Shown here: positions 54,460-64,000 of the stretch, one piece after another
Numbering within the stretch: position 1 is the first letter of the stretch
How the letters are laid out: every line of letters begins with the position of its first letter
Assembly (NCBI RefSeq): GCF_044465595.1
Contig: NZ_JBITLV010000002.1
Coordinates: 434,001-498,000, forward strand
Source of the DNA: Spongisporangium articulatum
GTDB taxonomy: Bacteria; Actinomycetota; Actinomycetes; Actinomycetales; Kineosporiaceae
Reading direction: 5' to 3'
Length of the DNA: 64,000 nt
Notes under the pieces: model-generated
The model's input: only the letters and a program-made list of their open reading frames with translations
Told to the model about the DNA's origin: nothing
Database searches by the model: none
Position numbers and translations under genes: made by a program

Positions 54460-56859
54460 ATGGAGCCGGTCTCGCCGCCCGACCTCCGGTTGCTGCCCCT
54501 GACGGTCGCCGCGTGGGTGACGGCCTGGTGGGCGGTCACGCAGCCCGCGGGGCCGCTGTTCATCGGGCTCGGACCGGTGGCCCTGATCGCCCTCGGGCTG
54601 TCGATCGTCCGGCACCGGTGGGCCTGGGTGGCGGTGCCGGTCGTCGCCGCGGTCGGTGCGGTGCTGCTGGTGACCGGTGCGCACCAGGAGGTCCGGGCGG
54701 GCGACCCGATCACGGCCGCCGCGGCCGAGGGAGCGTCGGTGACGGTGGTCGGGCGGGTCAGTGCCGACCCGCAGCGTCTCGCCTCGACCTTCCCGGCCCG
54801 GCCCGGCGCGCAGCGCTGGTTGCTGCGGATCGTCGCCCGGCAGGTCGTGCGGCACGGCGTCCCCGCCGCGAGCCGGGCGGAGCTGGTGGTCCTGGCCGAC
54901 CCGGCCTGGTCGAGGGTGAGCGTGGGCGAGATCGTCCGGTCGACCGGCCGGCTCGCCGCGACCGAGGCGGGGGAACGGCCGCAGGGCGTGCTCAAGGTCC
55001 GTGGCCCACCGGTGGTCGTGGACGCCGGCTCGTGGCCCTGGCGGGTGGCGGAGCGGTTGCGCGCCGGGCTGCGCGCGGCCTGTGCCGGACTGCCGCGCGA
55101 CGCGGGCGGGCTGCTGCCCGGGCTCGTCGTGGGCGACACCTCGAACCTGCCGGACGACCTGCGCGAGGACCTGCAGACGGCCGGGCTCACACATCTCACG
55201 GCCGTCTCCGGGGCCAACGTCACCATCACGGCGGGTGCGGTGGTGGCGGTGCTGGCGCTGGCCGGGGTGGGACGTCGCGGGCGGGTGGCCGGAACCCTGT
55301 TGGCCATCGTCGGCTTCGTGGTCCTGGCCCGGCCGGAACCCAGCGTCGTGCGGGCCGCGGCGATGGGGGCGGTGACCGTGACCGGGCTGCTGCTCAGCCG
55401 CCGTGGGGTCGGTGTGCCGGCGCTGTTGAGCGCGGCCACCGCACTGCTGCTGTGGGACCCGTGGCTGGCCCGCAGCTTCGGCTTCGCGCTGTCGGTCCTG
55501 GCCACCGGTGCCCTGCTGCTGCTGGCCCCGGCCTGGCTGCGGCGCCGGGACCGCCGGCTGGCCGAGGTCGGCCGGGCCGAGAGTCGTTGGCGGACGGCGG
55601 TGTTCGCGGCCCTGTCCGTGCCGCTGGCCGCGCAGCTCGTCACGGCCCCCGTAACCGTGCTGATCAACCCGACGATCAGCCTGGTCAGCGTCCCGGCCAA
55701 CGTGCTGGCCGAACCGGCGGTCGCCCCGGCGACCGTGTTCGGGGTGCTGACCGCCCTGGTGGCCCCGGTCTGGCCGTGGGGCGCGCAGGGGCCGGCCTGG
55801 TGCGGCGGCCTCGCGACGTGGTGGATCACCGTCGTCGCGCGCCGGGCCGCCGATCTGCCCGGGGCCGCGCTGCCGTGGCCCGAGGGCGTCGGGGGCCTGC
55901 TGCTCCTGGTGACCCTGACCGTCGTCGGGCTCGTCGTCGCCGCCCGGTCCCGGCGGCCGCTGCGCTCGGGGCTGACCTGGGCCACCGGGGTCGTGGTCGT
56001 CGTGGCGGTCACCCACGGCGGCCTCCCGGTGCCGGGTACCGACCGGCTGCGGCCCGGCGTCCCGGACGACTGGCTGGTCGTGCAGTGCGCGGTCGGTCAG
56101 GGCTCCGCGACGCTGCTGCGCAGCGGTGCGCACCGTGCGGTCGTCGTCGATGCCGGCCCCGACCCCGACCTGATGGACGGCTGCCTGCGCCGCGCCGGGG
56201 TGCGCGTGCTCGACCTGGTGGTGCTCACCCACTTCCACGCCGACCACGTGGGCGGGCTGGCCGGGGCGCTACGCGGTCGGGGCCGGCCGCCGGTGCTGGT
56301 CAGCCCGTTGCCGTTGCCCGCCGGGCAGGCTCGCTCGGTGCGGCGCCTGCTCGGTGACCGGGCCCCCGTGGCCGTCACGGCCCCGATGTCCGGGACGGCC
56401 GGTGAGCGGGGACGCTCGGTGACCTGGTCGGTCCGCACGCCGGACCCGACGCCCGCGGGGGCGCTCGCCGCGCAGACGTCCCGGGCCGAACCCGACGGTG
56501 CGGTCGTGAACAACGCGAGCGTCGTCGTCCAGGCCGTCGTGGGCGGCGTGCGGGTGACGGCCCTCGGGGACGTGGAACCCGAGGCGCAGCGCGAACTCCT
56601 GCGCACCGGTGTCGGGCCCGCCGAGGTCGTCGTGGTCGCCCACCACGGGTCCGCCAACCAGACCGAGGACCTCTACCGGGCGCTCGGTGCGCGCATCGCG
56701 CTGATCGGCGTCGGCGCGGGCAACGACTACGGCCACCCGTCACCCAAGGCGCTCGCGATGCTGGCTCGCGCGCGCCTGGTGGTCGGCCGCACAGACACCC
56801 AGGGCGACCTGTCCGTCACTGCCGCGGCCGGCTCGTTGCGGCTCGTCGCGAGCGCGTGA
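54460..56859 (+). CDS. comEC: ComEC/Rec2 DNA uptake channel
   Basis: 799 residues from the ATG at 54460. Competence domain with about ten hydrophobic segments (LLPLTVAAWVTAWW, PVVAAVGAVLLVTG, VTITAGAVVAVLALAGVG, VPALLSAATALLLWD, PLAAQLVTAPVTVLINP and others), and the C-terminal metallo-beta-lactamase-like part with HFHADH at 591-596 (LTHFHADHVGG). The MBL domain is the likely nuclease that degrades one strand as DNA enters. DLREDLQTAGLTHLTAVSG matches the competence domain core. Confidence 0.9.
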   Translation: MEPVSPPDLRLLPLTVAAWVTAWWAVTQPAGPLFIGLGPVALIALGLSIVRHRWAWVAVPVVAAVGAVLLVTGAHQEVRAGDPITAAAAEGASVTVVGRVSADPQRLASTFPARPGAQRWLLRIVARQVVRHGVPAASRAELVVLADPAWSRVSVGEIVRSTGRLAATEAGERPQGVLKVRGPPVVVDAGSWPWRVAERLRAGLRAACAGLPRDAGGLLPGLVVGDTSNLPDDLREDLQTAGLTHLTAVSGANVTITAGAVVAVLALAGVGRRGRVAGTLLAIVGFVVLARPEPSVVRAAAMGAVTVTGLLLSRRGVGVPALLSAATALLLWDPWLARSFGFALSVLATGALLLLAPAWLRRRDRRLAEVGRAESRWRTAVFAALSVPLAAQLVTAPVTVLINPTISLVSVPANVLAEPAVAPATVFGVLTALVAPVWPWGAQGPAWCGGLATWWITVVARRAADLPGAALPWPEGVGGLLLLVTLTVVGLVVAARSRRPLRSGLTWATGVVVVVAVTHGGLPVPGTDRLRPGVPDDWLVVQCAVGQGSATLLRSGAHRAVVVDAGPDPDLMDGCLRRAGVRVLDLVVLTHFHADHVGGLAGALRGRGRPPVLVSPLPLPAGQARSVRRLLGDRAPVAVTAPMSGTAGERGRSVTWSVRTPDPTPAGALAAQTSRAEPDGAVVNNASVVVQAVVGGVRVTALGDVEPEAQRELLRTGVGPAEVVVVAHHGSANQTEDLYRALGARIALIGVGAGNDYGHPSPKALAMLARARLVVGRTDTQGDLSVTAAAGSLRLVASA

Positions 56860-56917
56860 CCTGTGACGCCGCCGTCATCGGCTTCCGCACGACTGAGCCC
56901 TTTTGTACGTTTGGCGC

Positions 56918-57208
56918 ATGGGGGATGGGTTCGACGCCGACACGGCGGCGCTGCTGCAGATCGGTCAGGAGCTGGTGGACAGCGCGGCGCAGCTCGGCTC
57001 GGCGGTGCCGGTGCTGGCGGTCACACCTGATGCCGGGGCCTCCAGCAACGAGGTCGCCGGGGCCTTCCGTGCGCTGGCGGCGGCGCTCGACGGGGTGGCC
57101 GAAAAGTTGCTGTCCATGGGGAACGACACGGGCACCTCGGCCGACACGTACCAGAAGGCCGAAGACGCCAACGACGGCACGGTCAACAGTATCGAGGTCG
57201 GGCCGTGA
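56918..57208 (+). CDS. WXG100/ESX-like small secreted protein
   Basis: 96 residues from the ATG at 56918. Small helical protein: LLQIGQELVDSAAQLGSAVP, VAGAFRALAAALDGVAEKLL, DTYQKAEDAND. Length and alpha-helical character are like type VII-associated WXG100/DUF2580 proteins, though the WxG turn itself is replaced here. It overlaps the next gene (GTGA). Function inferred from context. Confidence 0.6.
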   Translation: MGDGFDADTAALLQIGQELVDSAAQLGSAVPVLAVTPDAGASSNEVAGAFRALAAALDGVAEKLLSMGNDTGTSADTYQKAEDANDGTVNSIEVGP

Positions 57209-58350
57209 TCGACGTGCGGGTGTTCGGCTCGCCCGAGGCCTGTTGGACCGCGGCCGACGAGGTGCTGTCGGTGGCCGATGCATTGGCCACGGTTGGGGCG
57301 GACGTGCGCCAGCAGCGCAGCCGCAGCATCGCGGCCTGGGAAGGGGATGCGGGCGACCGGTTCCGCGCGAAGGTCGAGACGTGGGTCACCGACCTCGACG
57401 ACCTCCAGCAGCACGTGCGCCCAGCCGCCGACGCGTTGGGCGTCTTCGGAACTCAGCTGCGCAACGTCCAACTGTCGATGGAGGCCGCCAAGGACGCCGC
57501 GCGGGCCGCCGGGCTCCAGGTCACGGATCAGGCGATCGTCGAGACGGCCGCCCTGCGCGACGGCATCACCAACGCCACCCCGGCGCAGCTGCAGGCGTTC
57601 GACGAGTTGAAGGCGCAGTGGACCCGGATCGCCGGGATGGTCGAGACGGCGCGGGCCCAGGAGCAGTCGGCGCACGACGCCCTGGGCGACGCGCTGGAGC
57701 AGGCCGCCGGCGACGGCTGGCTGGCGAAACTGTTGCAGGGACTTGGTTTCCAACCGCCCAGCTCGGGCGGGACGCCCGCTCTGTCCCTGTGGGCGCTCGG
57801 TGCTGTCGGTACCGGGGCCGGGATGGGCGCCGACTGGATGACGAAGGCGAAGTACGGCCGGTTCCAGCCGATCGGGCCGGACGGCCGAGTGATGAGCCCC
57901 AAGGGGCTGACCGCCGCCGAGCGGTTCAAGTACTCGATGGGCGACAAGAACTGGCGCGCCGAGCCGGGCAAGAGTGTCGTGCGCGGGCGGTGGAGCACCG
58001 GCGGGAAATGGGTCGGCCGGGTCGGGACCGTCGTCGCCGGTGCCGCCGCCGGTTACGACCAGTGGGTGACGGACTCGGACGATCCGTCGCTGGGCACCGA
58101 TGAGCGGATCGGGCGGGCGACCACGCAGGCCGTGACCACCGGGGCCGGAGCCTGGGGCGGAGCCTACGCAGGAGGCTCGGCCGGCGCGGCGATCGGGTCG
58201 ATGATCGCCCCGGGCCCCGGAACCGTCATCGGGGGCGCGGTCGGCGGCATCGTCGGCGGCTTCGCGGGTTCGGCGGCCGGCGGCTGGGTCGGCGACAAGT
58301 TGGTCGGGGTCGGTGGCGACGTCGCCGAGGCCATCACGTTCTGGGACTGA
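57205..58350 (+). CDS. WXG-like protein with glycine-zipper C-terminus (candidate ESX substrate/toxin)
   Basis: 381 residues, GTG overlapping the upstream stop. The N-terminus has a WxG turn in IAAWEGDAGDRFRAKVETW between long helices (about 10-150). A middle region (GMGADWMTKAKYGRFQPIG) leads to a glycine-zipper segment at the C-terminus: GAYAGGSAGAAIGSMIAPG, GTVIGGAVGGIVGGFAGSAAG. Such segments insert in membranes and occur in pore-forming or polymorphic-toxin effectors. No enzyme motif was recognised. Function inferred. Confidence 0.65.
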   Translation: MIDVRVFGSPEACWTAADEVLSVADALATVGADVRQQRSRSIAAWEGDAGDRFRAKVETWVTDLDDLQQHVRPAADALGVFGTQLRNVQLSMEAAKDAARAAGLQVTDQAIVETAALRDGITNATPAQLQAFDELKAQWTRIAGMVETARAQEQSAHDALGDALEQAAGDGWLAKLLQGLGFQPPSSGGTPALSLWALGAVGTGAGMGADWMTKAKYGRFQPIGPDGRVMSPKGLTAAERFKYSMGDKNWRAEPGKSVVRGRWSTGGKWVGRVGTVVAGAAAGYDQWVTDSDDPSLGTDERIGRATTQAVTTGAGAWGGAYAGGSAGAAIGSMIAPGPGTVIGGAVGGIVGGFAGSAAGGWVGDKLVGVGGDVAEAITFWD

Positions 58351-58357
58351 GGGCACT

Positions 58358-58813
58358 GTGCTGACACGAGTCGTTCACCCCGGCACGGGCCTGTCCCTAC
58401 CAGTTCCCGCCGGGTGGGAGGTGCGCGTCGACCCTGGGGCCGGGGTCGCCCTGGTCGCGCTCGAACCACCGACCGGTGACTTCCGCGCCAGCCTGGTCGT
58501 CACGGCCGACGCGCTGAACCTGAACTTCCGGGACTGGCAGGCGACGACCGACCGGGCTCTGCCCGCCGCCCTTGCCGAGTACCAGCTGATCGACCTCGAA
58601 CGGCGGCCCTTCGCCGGTGCGGACGGCGGGCGGCGGCTGGCCCACCACGTGGCACCCGGCGGGGCCGCGGTGACGATGGAACAGTGGTTCACCGTTCGAG
58701 GCGGGGTCGGCTACACGCTCACCGCATCAGTCGGTACGGCGAACTACGCGAACAACGTTGACGTGCTCGCGGAGATAGCCGACGGCGTGACGTTCGCGGG
58801 GGAGGGACAGTGA
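58358..58813 (+). CDS. DcrB/PsbP-like (DUF1795-type) protein
   Basis: 151 residues, GTG at 58358, eight bp after the glycine-zipper gene. Pattern: LSLPVPAGWEVRVDPGAGVALVAL, FRASLVVTADAL, AEYQLIDLERRPFAGADGGR, VTMEQWFTVRGGVGYTLTA. This resembles the DcrB/LpqN fold of actinobacterial proteins that often accompany type VII components. No signal peptide. Overlaps the next gene by 4 bases (GTGA). Confidence 0.6.
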   Translation: MLTRVVHPGTGLSLPVPAGWEVRVDPGAGVALVALEPPTGDFRASLVVTADALNLNFRDWQATTDRALPAALAEYQLIDLERRPFAGADGGRRLAHHVAPGGAAVTMEQWFTVRGGVGYTLTASVGTANYANNVDVLAEIADGVTFAGEGQ

Positions 58814-59469
58814 TGACGACGCTGGACGCCGAGGCGCGGTCGCTGCAGGCCGGCACCACTGAGCTGGAGTCGCTCCTGGATGCGACCGTCGACCCGACGG
58901 TCGAGGTGTCGGCTTCGGTGCAGGAGCTGTTGGCCGACCCGCGGGTGCACGCCTTGCTCGCGCCCGTCGGCGCCGCGGTGCTGACCCTGGCCGTGAGGGT
59001 CGACCGGTCGCCCGACCAGGAGCAGGTGCACCGGTTGTGGGCCGCGCCCGACTGGACCTTGGTGCTCGGGCCTGACGACGGCGAACAGAGCACTCTCGCC
59101 GAGCTGCCGACCGACCGGGTGCCCGCGCTGTTGTCGCGCATCGTCGGTCTCGGGCCGCGCAAGGTCGAGTGGCGCGAATCCGCCCGCTTGCCGGTCGATT
59201 TCGTCGAGGCCCTGCTCGGCGACGACCAGGTCGCCCGGTCCCGGGCCCTCGCCGAACTGGGCTGCGACCGGCTGTGGCAGGTACAGGTGGCCACCGGGCC
59301 GGCCGCGCCGACGGGCGGCCAGTGGACGATGACCGTCCTGGACGGTGCACAGGGGTTGTACGAGTTGGCGACCGATGTCGAGGCCCCGGCTCTGGCCCCC
59401 ACGACGTCCACGGCCGTCTTCCGTGCCTTCGCCGAACTCTTGTCCACCTCGGTCGTCCGGAAGGGGTGA
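58810..59469 (+). CDS. Unknown protein in the ESX-like module (EspG-like by context)
   Basis: 219 residues, GTG at 58810. It is a soluble, acidic, helix/strand mixed chain: LAAPDWTLVLGPDDGE-type centre (PDWTLVLGPDDGE), LPALLSRIVGLGPR, RLWQVQVATG, WTMTVLDGAQGLYEL. Size and position fit an ESX-accessory chaperone like EspG, but no diagnostic motif is recognised. Function unknown. Confidence 0.5.
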   Translation: MMTTLDAEARSLQAGTTELESLLDATVDPTVEVSASVQELLADPRVHALLAPVGAAVLTLAVRVDRSPDQEQVHRLWAAPDWTLVLGPDDGEQSTLAELPTDRVPALLSRIVGLGPRKVEWRESARLPVDFVEALLGDDQVARSRALAELGCDRLWQVQVATGPAAPTGGQWTMTVLDGAQGLYELATDVEAPALAPTTSTAVFRAFAELLSTSVVRKG

Positions 59470-59476
59470 TCTGGAC

Positions 59477-60007
59477 ATGCCTGCAGCCGTCTACGTGTTG
59501 GCCGCTCTGGTTGCGGTCGCCGTGGCGGTACGTCTGGGGCTGCTCTCCCGACTGATGGGCGGGGCCGACCTGTCTGCGCGAGAGGCCGACTCGCCGGAAC
59601 TCGAGTCTCTGGGTCTGGAGTATCCGCCTCTCGCCTACAACCCCGTCCTGACCGGGGCTCCCCGAATCGACCGCTGCTTGATTCGACTCGAGCTGCCAAG
59701 ATCGCCGCAGAAGGTTGCCAGGGAGATCCTTGACCGGAGGACACGCGGTCGGCATGAGTTGATAGAGCGCGGCTGGTCGGGAGGTTCGATCGTGCCGGCA
59801 CGGACGGCGGAGGCGAGGCTGGTGTCCGGCGAGATGGGCGTCGGATTGTGGCATCTCAATCGAGCCGCAATCAACGTCTACCTGCTGCCCACGCCCGACG
59901 GCTGCGTCATGTACGTGCTCGCCTCGGCGCGCGAAGGGTTGTACCGGTCCCGCGGCGCTCATGAGGCGGCGCGCGTTGTTCAAGACCTGGTTCGGCCGTC
60001 GCGCTGA
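59477..60007 (+). CDS. Membrane-anchored protein, unknown
   Basis: 176 residues from ATG 59477. One N-terminal helix AAVYVLAALVAVAVAVRLGLL, then a soluble part (LPRSPQKVAREILDRRTRGRH, VGLWHLNRAAINVYLLP, CVMYVLASAREGLYRSRG). No family recognised. Last gene of the plus-strand ESX-like run; its end converges with the TY-Chap-like gene. Confidence 0.55.
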   Translation: MPAAVYVLAALVAVAVAVRLGLLSRLMGGADLSAREADSPELESLGLEYPPLAYNPVLTGAPRIDRCLIRLELPRSPQKVAREILDRRTRGRHELIERGWSGGSIVPARTAEARLVSGEMGVGLWHLNRAAINVYLLPTPDGCVMYVLASAREGLYRSRGAHEAARVVQDLVRPSR

Positions 60008-60053
60008 GTCGACCGGGTCGCCGGCACCGCAGTCTCCTGTGCCTCCTGCCGAC

Positions 60054-60512
60054 CTAACTGACCCGCTCATAGGCGAGGACTGTCGGGTCGGCGACGAACA
60101 GGGACAGCGATTCCGCCGCGATGGCCGAGACTCTCTCGACCTCGACGGGGTGCGGGCGCATCGCGTAATTCGGCACGCCCTTGCCGATGGCCTCCCGGTA
60201 CTGCGGATCCTCGGGGGTCAACCAACCGAGCTGTCGTAACTGCTCGTGTTGTTGCGCGGACATCGGATACGAGCCGCCGATGACAGTGCTGCCGACGAAC
60301 TCGCACATGAGATCCTCAGCCCAGAACTGACCGAACTGCACGAAGACCCCCGGCAGCTGTTCAGGCTTGCTACTGCGCCAGAACTGCCACCAGACCGTCC
60401 GGGGAACCGGACCGTACGCCGGAGGCTCGCTGATGACGAGAGCCTCGGGCAGGCCAAGCGTCTCCAGTTCCGAACGGATGCGGTCGCGGACCGCCTCCCA
60501 CCGCTCGTCCAC
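60054..60512 (-). CDS. TY-Chap/YbjN-like putative chaperone
   Basis: 152 residues from the GTG at 60512. Pattern: WEAVRDRIRSELETLG, VFVQFGQFWAEDLMCEFVG, LRQLGWLTPEDPQYREA, with a PNYAM turn and AIAAESLSLFVAD end. This resembles the TY-Chap N-terminal family, proposed type III/VII secretion chaperones. Lies opposite to and next to the ESX-like module, consistent with that role (inference). Confidence 0.55.
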   Translation of the reverse strand: MDERWEAVRDRIRSELETLGLPEALVISEPPAYGPVPRTVWWQFWRSSKPEQLPGVFVQFGQFWAEDLMCEFVGSTVIGGSYPMSAQQHEQLRQLGWLTPEDPQYREAIGKGVPNYAMRPHPVEVERVSAIAAESLSLFVADPTVLAYERVS

Positions 60513-60593
60513 CGTCAGTCCCCTCTGCCCCGTCCGTCCGCTGATCACCCTAGGCCAGCCGGGCTGTCGGCGGGACGGCCTAGGCTGAGACCC

Positions 60594-61661
60594 GTGGCGA
60601 CCCGGACGGCGAAGACGACCGCGACGAAGAAGGCCGGCAACCCGGTCATGGCGCCCGACGCGCTCGAACCGGCGCCCGTCGTCCTGGTGGTCGGGGCCGA
60701 AGGACTGCTGGCCGACCGGGCCACGGCCGCCGTCCTGGCCAAGGCCCGCGCCGCCGACCCCGAGGTCGAGATCGAGCGCCTCGAGGCCGCCGCCTACCCG
60801 GCCGGCCGGCTGGCGGTGAGTACCAGCCCGTCGCTGTTCGGCGGCCTGCGAGTGGTGGTGCTCGAGGGCGTCGAGCAGACCAACGAGGCCCTGCACGCCG
60901 ACCTGCTCGCCTACCTCAACGAGCCCTCGCCCGACGCGTGCGTCGTCGTCCGGCACACCGGCATCACCCGGGCCCGCCCACTGGTCGAGGCCTGCCGCAA
61001 GGCGGGCGCCCCCGAGGCGGCCTGCACCCCGATCACGCGGGACGACGAGAAGGTCGAGTTCGCCAACAACGAGTTCCGCCGCGCGAACCGCAAGGTCACC
61101 GGCGCCGCCGTGCGCGCCATCGTCGACGCCGTCGGCAGCGACCTGCGCGAGCTGGCCGCCGCGTGCGCGCAGCTGGCCTCGGATGCCGACGAGGGCGCCC
61201 GGATCGAGGTGACCGAGGTCGAGAAGTACCTCGGCGGGCGCGTCGAGGTCACCGGGTTCAAGGTGGCCGACGCCGCCGTGGCCGGTCACGCCGAGGAGGC
61301 GCTGGTACTGCTGCGGCACGCGCTGGCCACCGGCGCCGACCCGGTCCCCCTGGTCGCCGCGGTGGCGATGAAGGTCCGGGGGTTGGCCAAGGTGTCCTCG
61401 GCCGGGCGGGGCAGCAGCGCGAGCCTGGCCAAGCAACTCGGCATGGCGCCCTGGCAGATCGACCGGGCCCGGCGCGAGCTGAACGGCTGGGACGACGACG
61501 CGCTGGCCCGGGCGGTCAGCGCCCTCGCCGATGCCGACACGATGGTCAAGGGCGGCGGGCGCGACGCGGTCTATGCGGTCGAGCGGTTGGTGCTCGACGT
61601 CGCCTCGCGTGGGAGTTCGCCCGAGCGACCACCGGTGCGCCCACGGATCGTCCGGCGCTGA
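60594..61661 (+). CDS. holA: DNA polymerase III delta subunit
   Basis: 355 residues from the GTG at 60594. HolA AAA+ clamp-loader features: VVLVVGAEGLLADRATAAVL, LRVVVLEGVEQ, AVGSDLRELAAACAQLA, VEKYLGGRVEVTGF, LVLLRHALATGADPVPLVAAVAMKVR, QLGMAPWQIDRARRELNGW. Opens the sliding clamp with the delta'/gamma subunits. A TAGGCT box (60581-60586) seven bases before the GTG suggests a leaderless transcript. Confidence 0.9.
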   Translation: MATRTAKTTATKKAGNPVMAPDALEPAPVVLVVGAEGLLADRATAAVLAKARAADPEVEIERLEAAAYPAGRLAVSTSPSLFGGLRVVVLEGVEQTNEALHADLLAYLNEPSPDACVVVRHTGITRARPLVEACRKAGAPEAACTPITRDDEKVEFANNEFRRANRKVTGAAVRAIVDAVGSDLRELAAACAQLASDADEGARIEVTEVEKYLGGRVEVTGFKVADAAVAGHAEEALVLLRHALATGADPVPLVAAVAMKVRGLAKVSSAGRGSSASLAKQLGMAPWQIDRARRELNGWDDDALARAVSALADADTMVKGGGRDAVYAVERLVLDVASRGSSPERPPVRPRIVRR

Positions 61662-61681
61662 GTAGCCCGGCGACCGTCGGG

Positions 61682-61812
61682 TGCGGTGTGACGTCACGCC
61701 CACTAGACGGCTGCAACGTCACACAGCAACCGTGCGGTGGGCGGCTCCTGGTGAGCACTGTGTGGCACCGCGCTCGCCAGGCGGTCGCGGTGTCACACCG
61801 CAGCCACGGGGG
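61682..61812. repeat. Family B inverted repeat, copy 2
   Basis: TGCGGTGTGAC (61682-61692) pairs with its complement GTCACACCGCA (61793-61803) over a 100-nt interior. The segment 61756-61812 (CGCTCGCCAGGCGGTCGCGG, then TGTCACACCG) matches the copy at 49816-49876. It lies just after holA (stop 61661) and before the rpsT terminator. Confidence 0.55.
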
Positions 61813-61845
61813 CGCGGCTCAACCGGCGTTTCCGGATACGACGAA

Positions 61846-61874
61846 AGGCCCGGTGCCGTGAGGACACCGGGCCT
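61846..61874 (-). terminator. rpsT terminator hairpin
   Basis: AGGCCCGGTG / CACCGGGCCT 10-bp stem, 9-nt loop, followed on the minus strand by TTTCGTCG. Eighteen bp beyond the rpsT stop. Confidence 0.75.
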
Positions 61875-61891
61875 GACGTATAGCGACTGGC

Positions 61892-62152
61892 TCAGAGAGC
61901 GGCGGCCTGCTTGGCCAGCGCCGACTTGCGGTTCGCGGCCTGGTTCTTGTGGATGACGCCCTTGCTGGCGGCCTTGTCGAGCTTCTTCGACGCGGTCGCG
62001 AGCGCCGCCTTGGTGGCCTCGGCGTCACCGGCGGCGACCGACTCGCGCACGGCGCGGACCGCGGTCTTCAGCTCGGACTTGACGGCCTTGTTACGCAGAC
62101 GCGCCTTCTCGTTGGTGAGGATGCGCTTCTTCTGGGACTTGATGTTCGCCAC
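61892..62152 (-). CDS. rpsT: 30S ribosomal protein S20
   Basis: 86 residues, GTG start. Standard S20: MANIKSQKKRILTNEKARLR, NKAVKSELKTAVRAVRESV, ASKKLDKAASKGVIHKNQAA, NRKSALAKQ. Binds 16S rRNA early in 30S assembly. Convergent with holA. Confidence 0.95.
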   Translation of the reverse strand: MANIKSQKKRILTNEKARLRNKAVKSELKTAVRAVRESVAAGDAEATKAALATASKKLDKAASKGVIHKNQAANRKSALAKQAAAL

Positions 62153-62321
62153 GGAGATCTCTCTGCTTCGATTGCTTTCGGGGTATTTCGGGCATCCGGG
62201 CTCCAGTTCAGAGCTGGGCCCAGCACAGTCAGCGGGTAACGATACCAGTCACGGGAGGTCACCCCGACCGCCGCGTTCGGTCACCCAGGAAACCTGCTGG
62301 TAACAGCGCAGATCACGGCCT

Positions 62322-62354
62322 CCACGTAATGACGTGGTTACCACCGGCGGTTAC
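62322..62354 (+). promoter_or_regulatory. Inverted repeats and TTACC boxes upstream of the ATP-grasp gene
   Basis: CCACGT-AATG-ACGTGG (62322-62337) overlaps GTGGTTACCAC (62334-62344), followed by another GGTTACCG (62349-62356). TTACCG is a possible -10 for a leaderless or near-leaderless ATG at 62365. Upstream at 62309-62314 another GGTAAC occurs. Candidate binding site for an unknown regulator. Confidence 0.35.
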
Positions 62355-62364
62355 CGTTCGCCCC

Positions 62365-63996
<1,632 letters not shown>

Positions 63997-64000
63997 ATGC
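63997..64000 (+). CDS. Possible start of next gene (alpha-E-type by family context)
   Basis: ATG immediately after the TAG stop of the ATP-grasp gene, with GGGGGAG as ribosome site; only four bases are visible. In this gene family the next gene is normally an alpha-E protein. Identity is inferred from context only. Confidence 0.3.

Noticed and set aside
53641..56247. An 868-codon open frame antisense to comEA/comEC
   Set aside because: Low-complexity His/Gln/Pro-rich shadow; no motifs.

Overview
The window is high-GC actinobacterial DNA. The evidence is strongly GC-biased third codon positions, many GTG starts, an Lsr2 nucleoid protein, an ANTAR regulator, ESX/WXG100-like genes, and the order leuS-degV-comEA-comEC-(insert)-holA-rpsT, which is common in Actinobacteria. 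I cannot place it below class level from sequence alone. No tRNA, rRNA, CRISPR array or intact transposase was seen.

Region by region. (1) 1-7.3 kb is an accessory segment: a frameshifted class IV aminotransferase, then a translationally coupled pair. The pair is an XRE-HTH/FGE-fold protein and a 1485-residue protein with a nuclease-like N-terminus, a P-loop STAND-like core and a long helical C-terminus; its base composition is visibly less GC-rich. It is followed on the other strand by an Abi_C-type abortive-infection protein with a UvrD-tail-like domain and an HTH remnant. This is the best candidate for an undescribed conflict/defence system. (2) 7.4-10.5 kb holds a methyltransferase, a membrane diguanylate cyclase, and a membrane protein divergent from a TetR regulator over two palindromic operators. 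(3) 10.4-16.3 kb is a dense signalling block: two paralogous GAF proteins, an ANTAR protein, a NarL-type regulator, a lone receiver, a PAS-GAF histidine kinase, a small HTH protein and a frameshifted LuxR-type regulator. (4) 16.5-22.8 kb holds a PfpI-family protein, DUF1345, an SRPBCC protein coupled to a frameshifted zinc alcohol dehydrogenase, an ABC-2 exporter, and a secreted lipase-like protein. (5) 22.8-27.5 kb holds a peptide deformylase, vanX, vanA and an unusual single gene encoding MurF fused to VanH. Together these encode the D-Ala-D-Lac pathway of glycopeptide resistance. (6) 27.6-49.8 kb is mostly housekeeping: pntAB, an acetyltransferase, regulators, a soluble MCP-like protein, an aminotransferase, hydrolase, SDRs, LCP, Lsr2, EAL, SprT-like, a second deformylase, a RecQ helicase, YchJ and a second GGDEF protein. 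(7) 49.8-64 kb holds a leucine-rich leader peptide and terminator before leuS, then degV, comEA and comEC, an ESX-like five-gene insert, a TY-Chap-like gene, holA, rpsT and a circularly permuted ATP-grasp gene.

How the genes work together. Four translational-coupling overlaps (GTGA/ATGA) mark operons: HTH-FGE/STAND, ANTAR/GAF, SRPBCC/dehydrogenase and vanA/vanX. The van genes run murF-vanH > vanA > vanX: D-lactate supply and depsipeptide ligation on one chain, D-Ala-D-Lac synthesis on the next, and D-Ala-D-Ala removal on the last. Three proteins (two GGDEF, one EAL) point to c-di-GMP signalling.

Two dispersed inverted-repeat families recur: about 70 bp at 33.6 and 48.5 kb, and about 60-120 bp at 49.8 and 61.7 kb. 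Three genes show single-base frameshifts, each repaired by restoring one base of a short homopolymer, so assembly error is as likely as decay.
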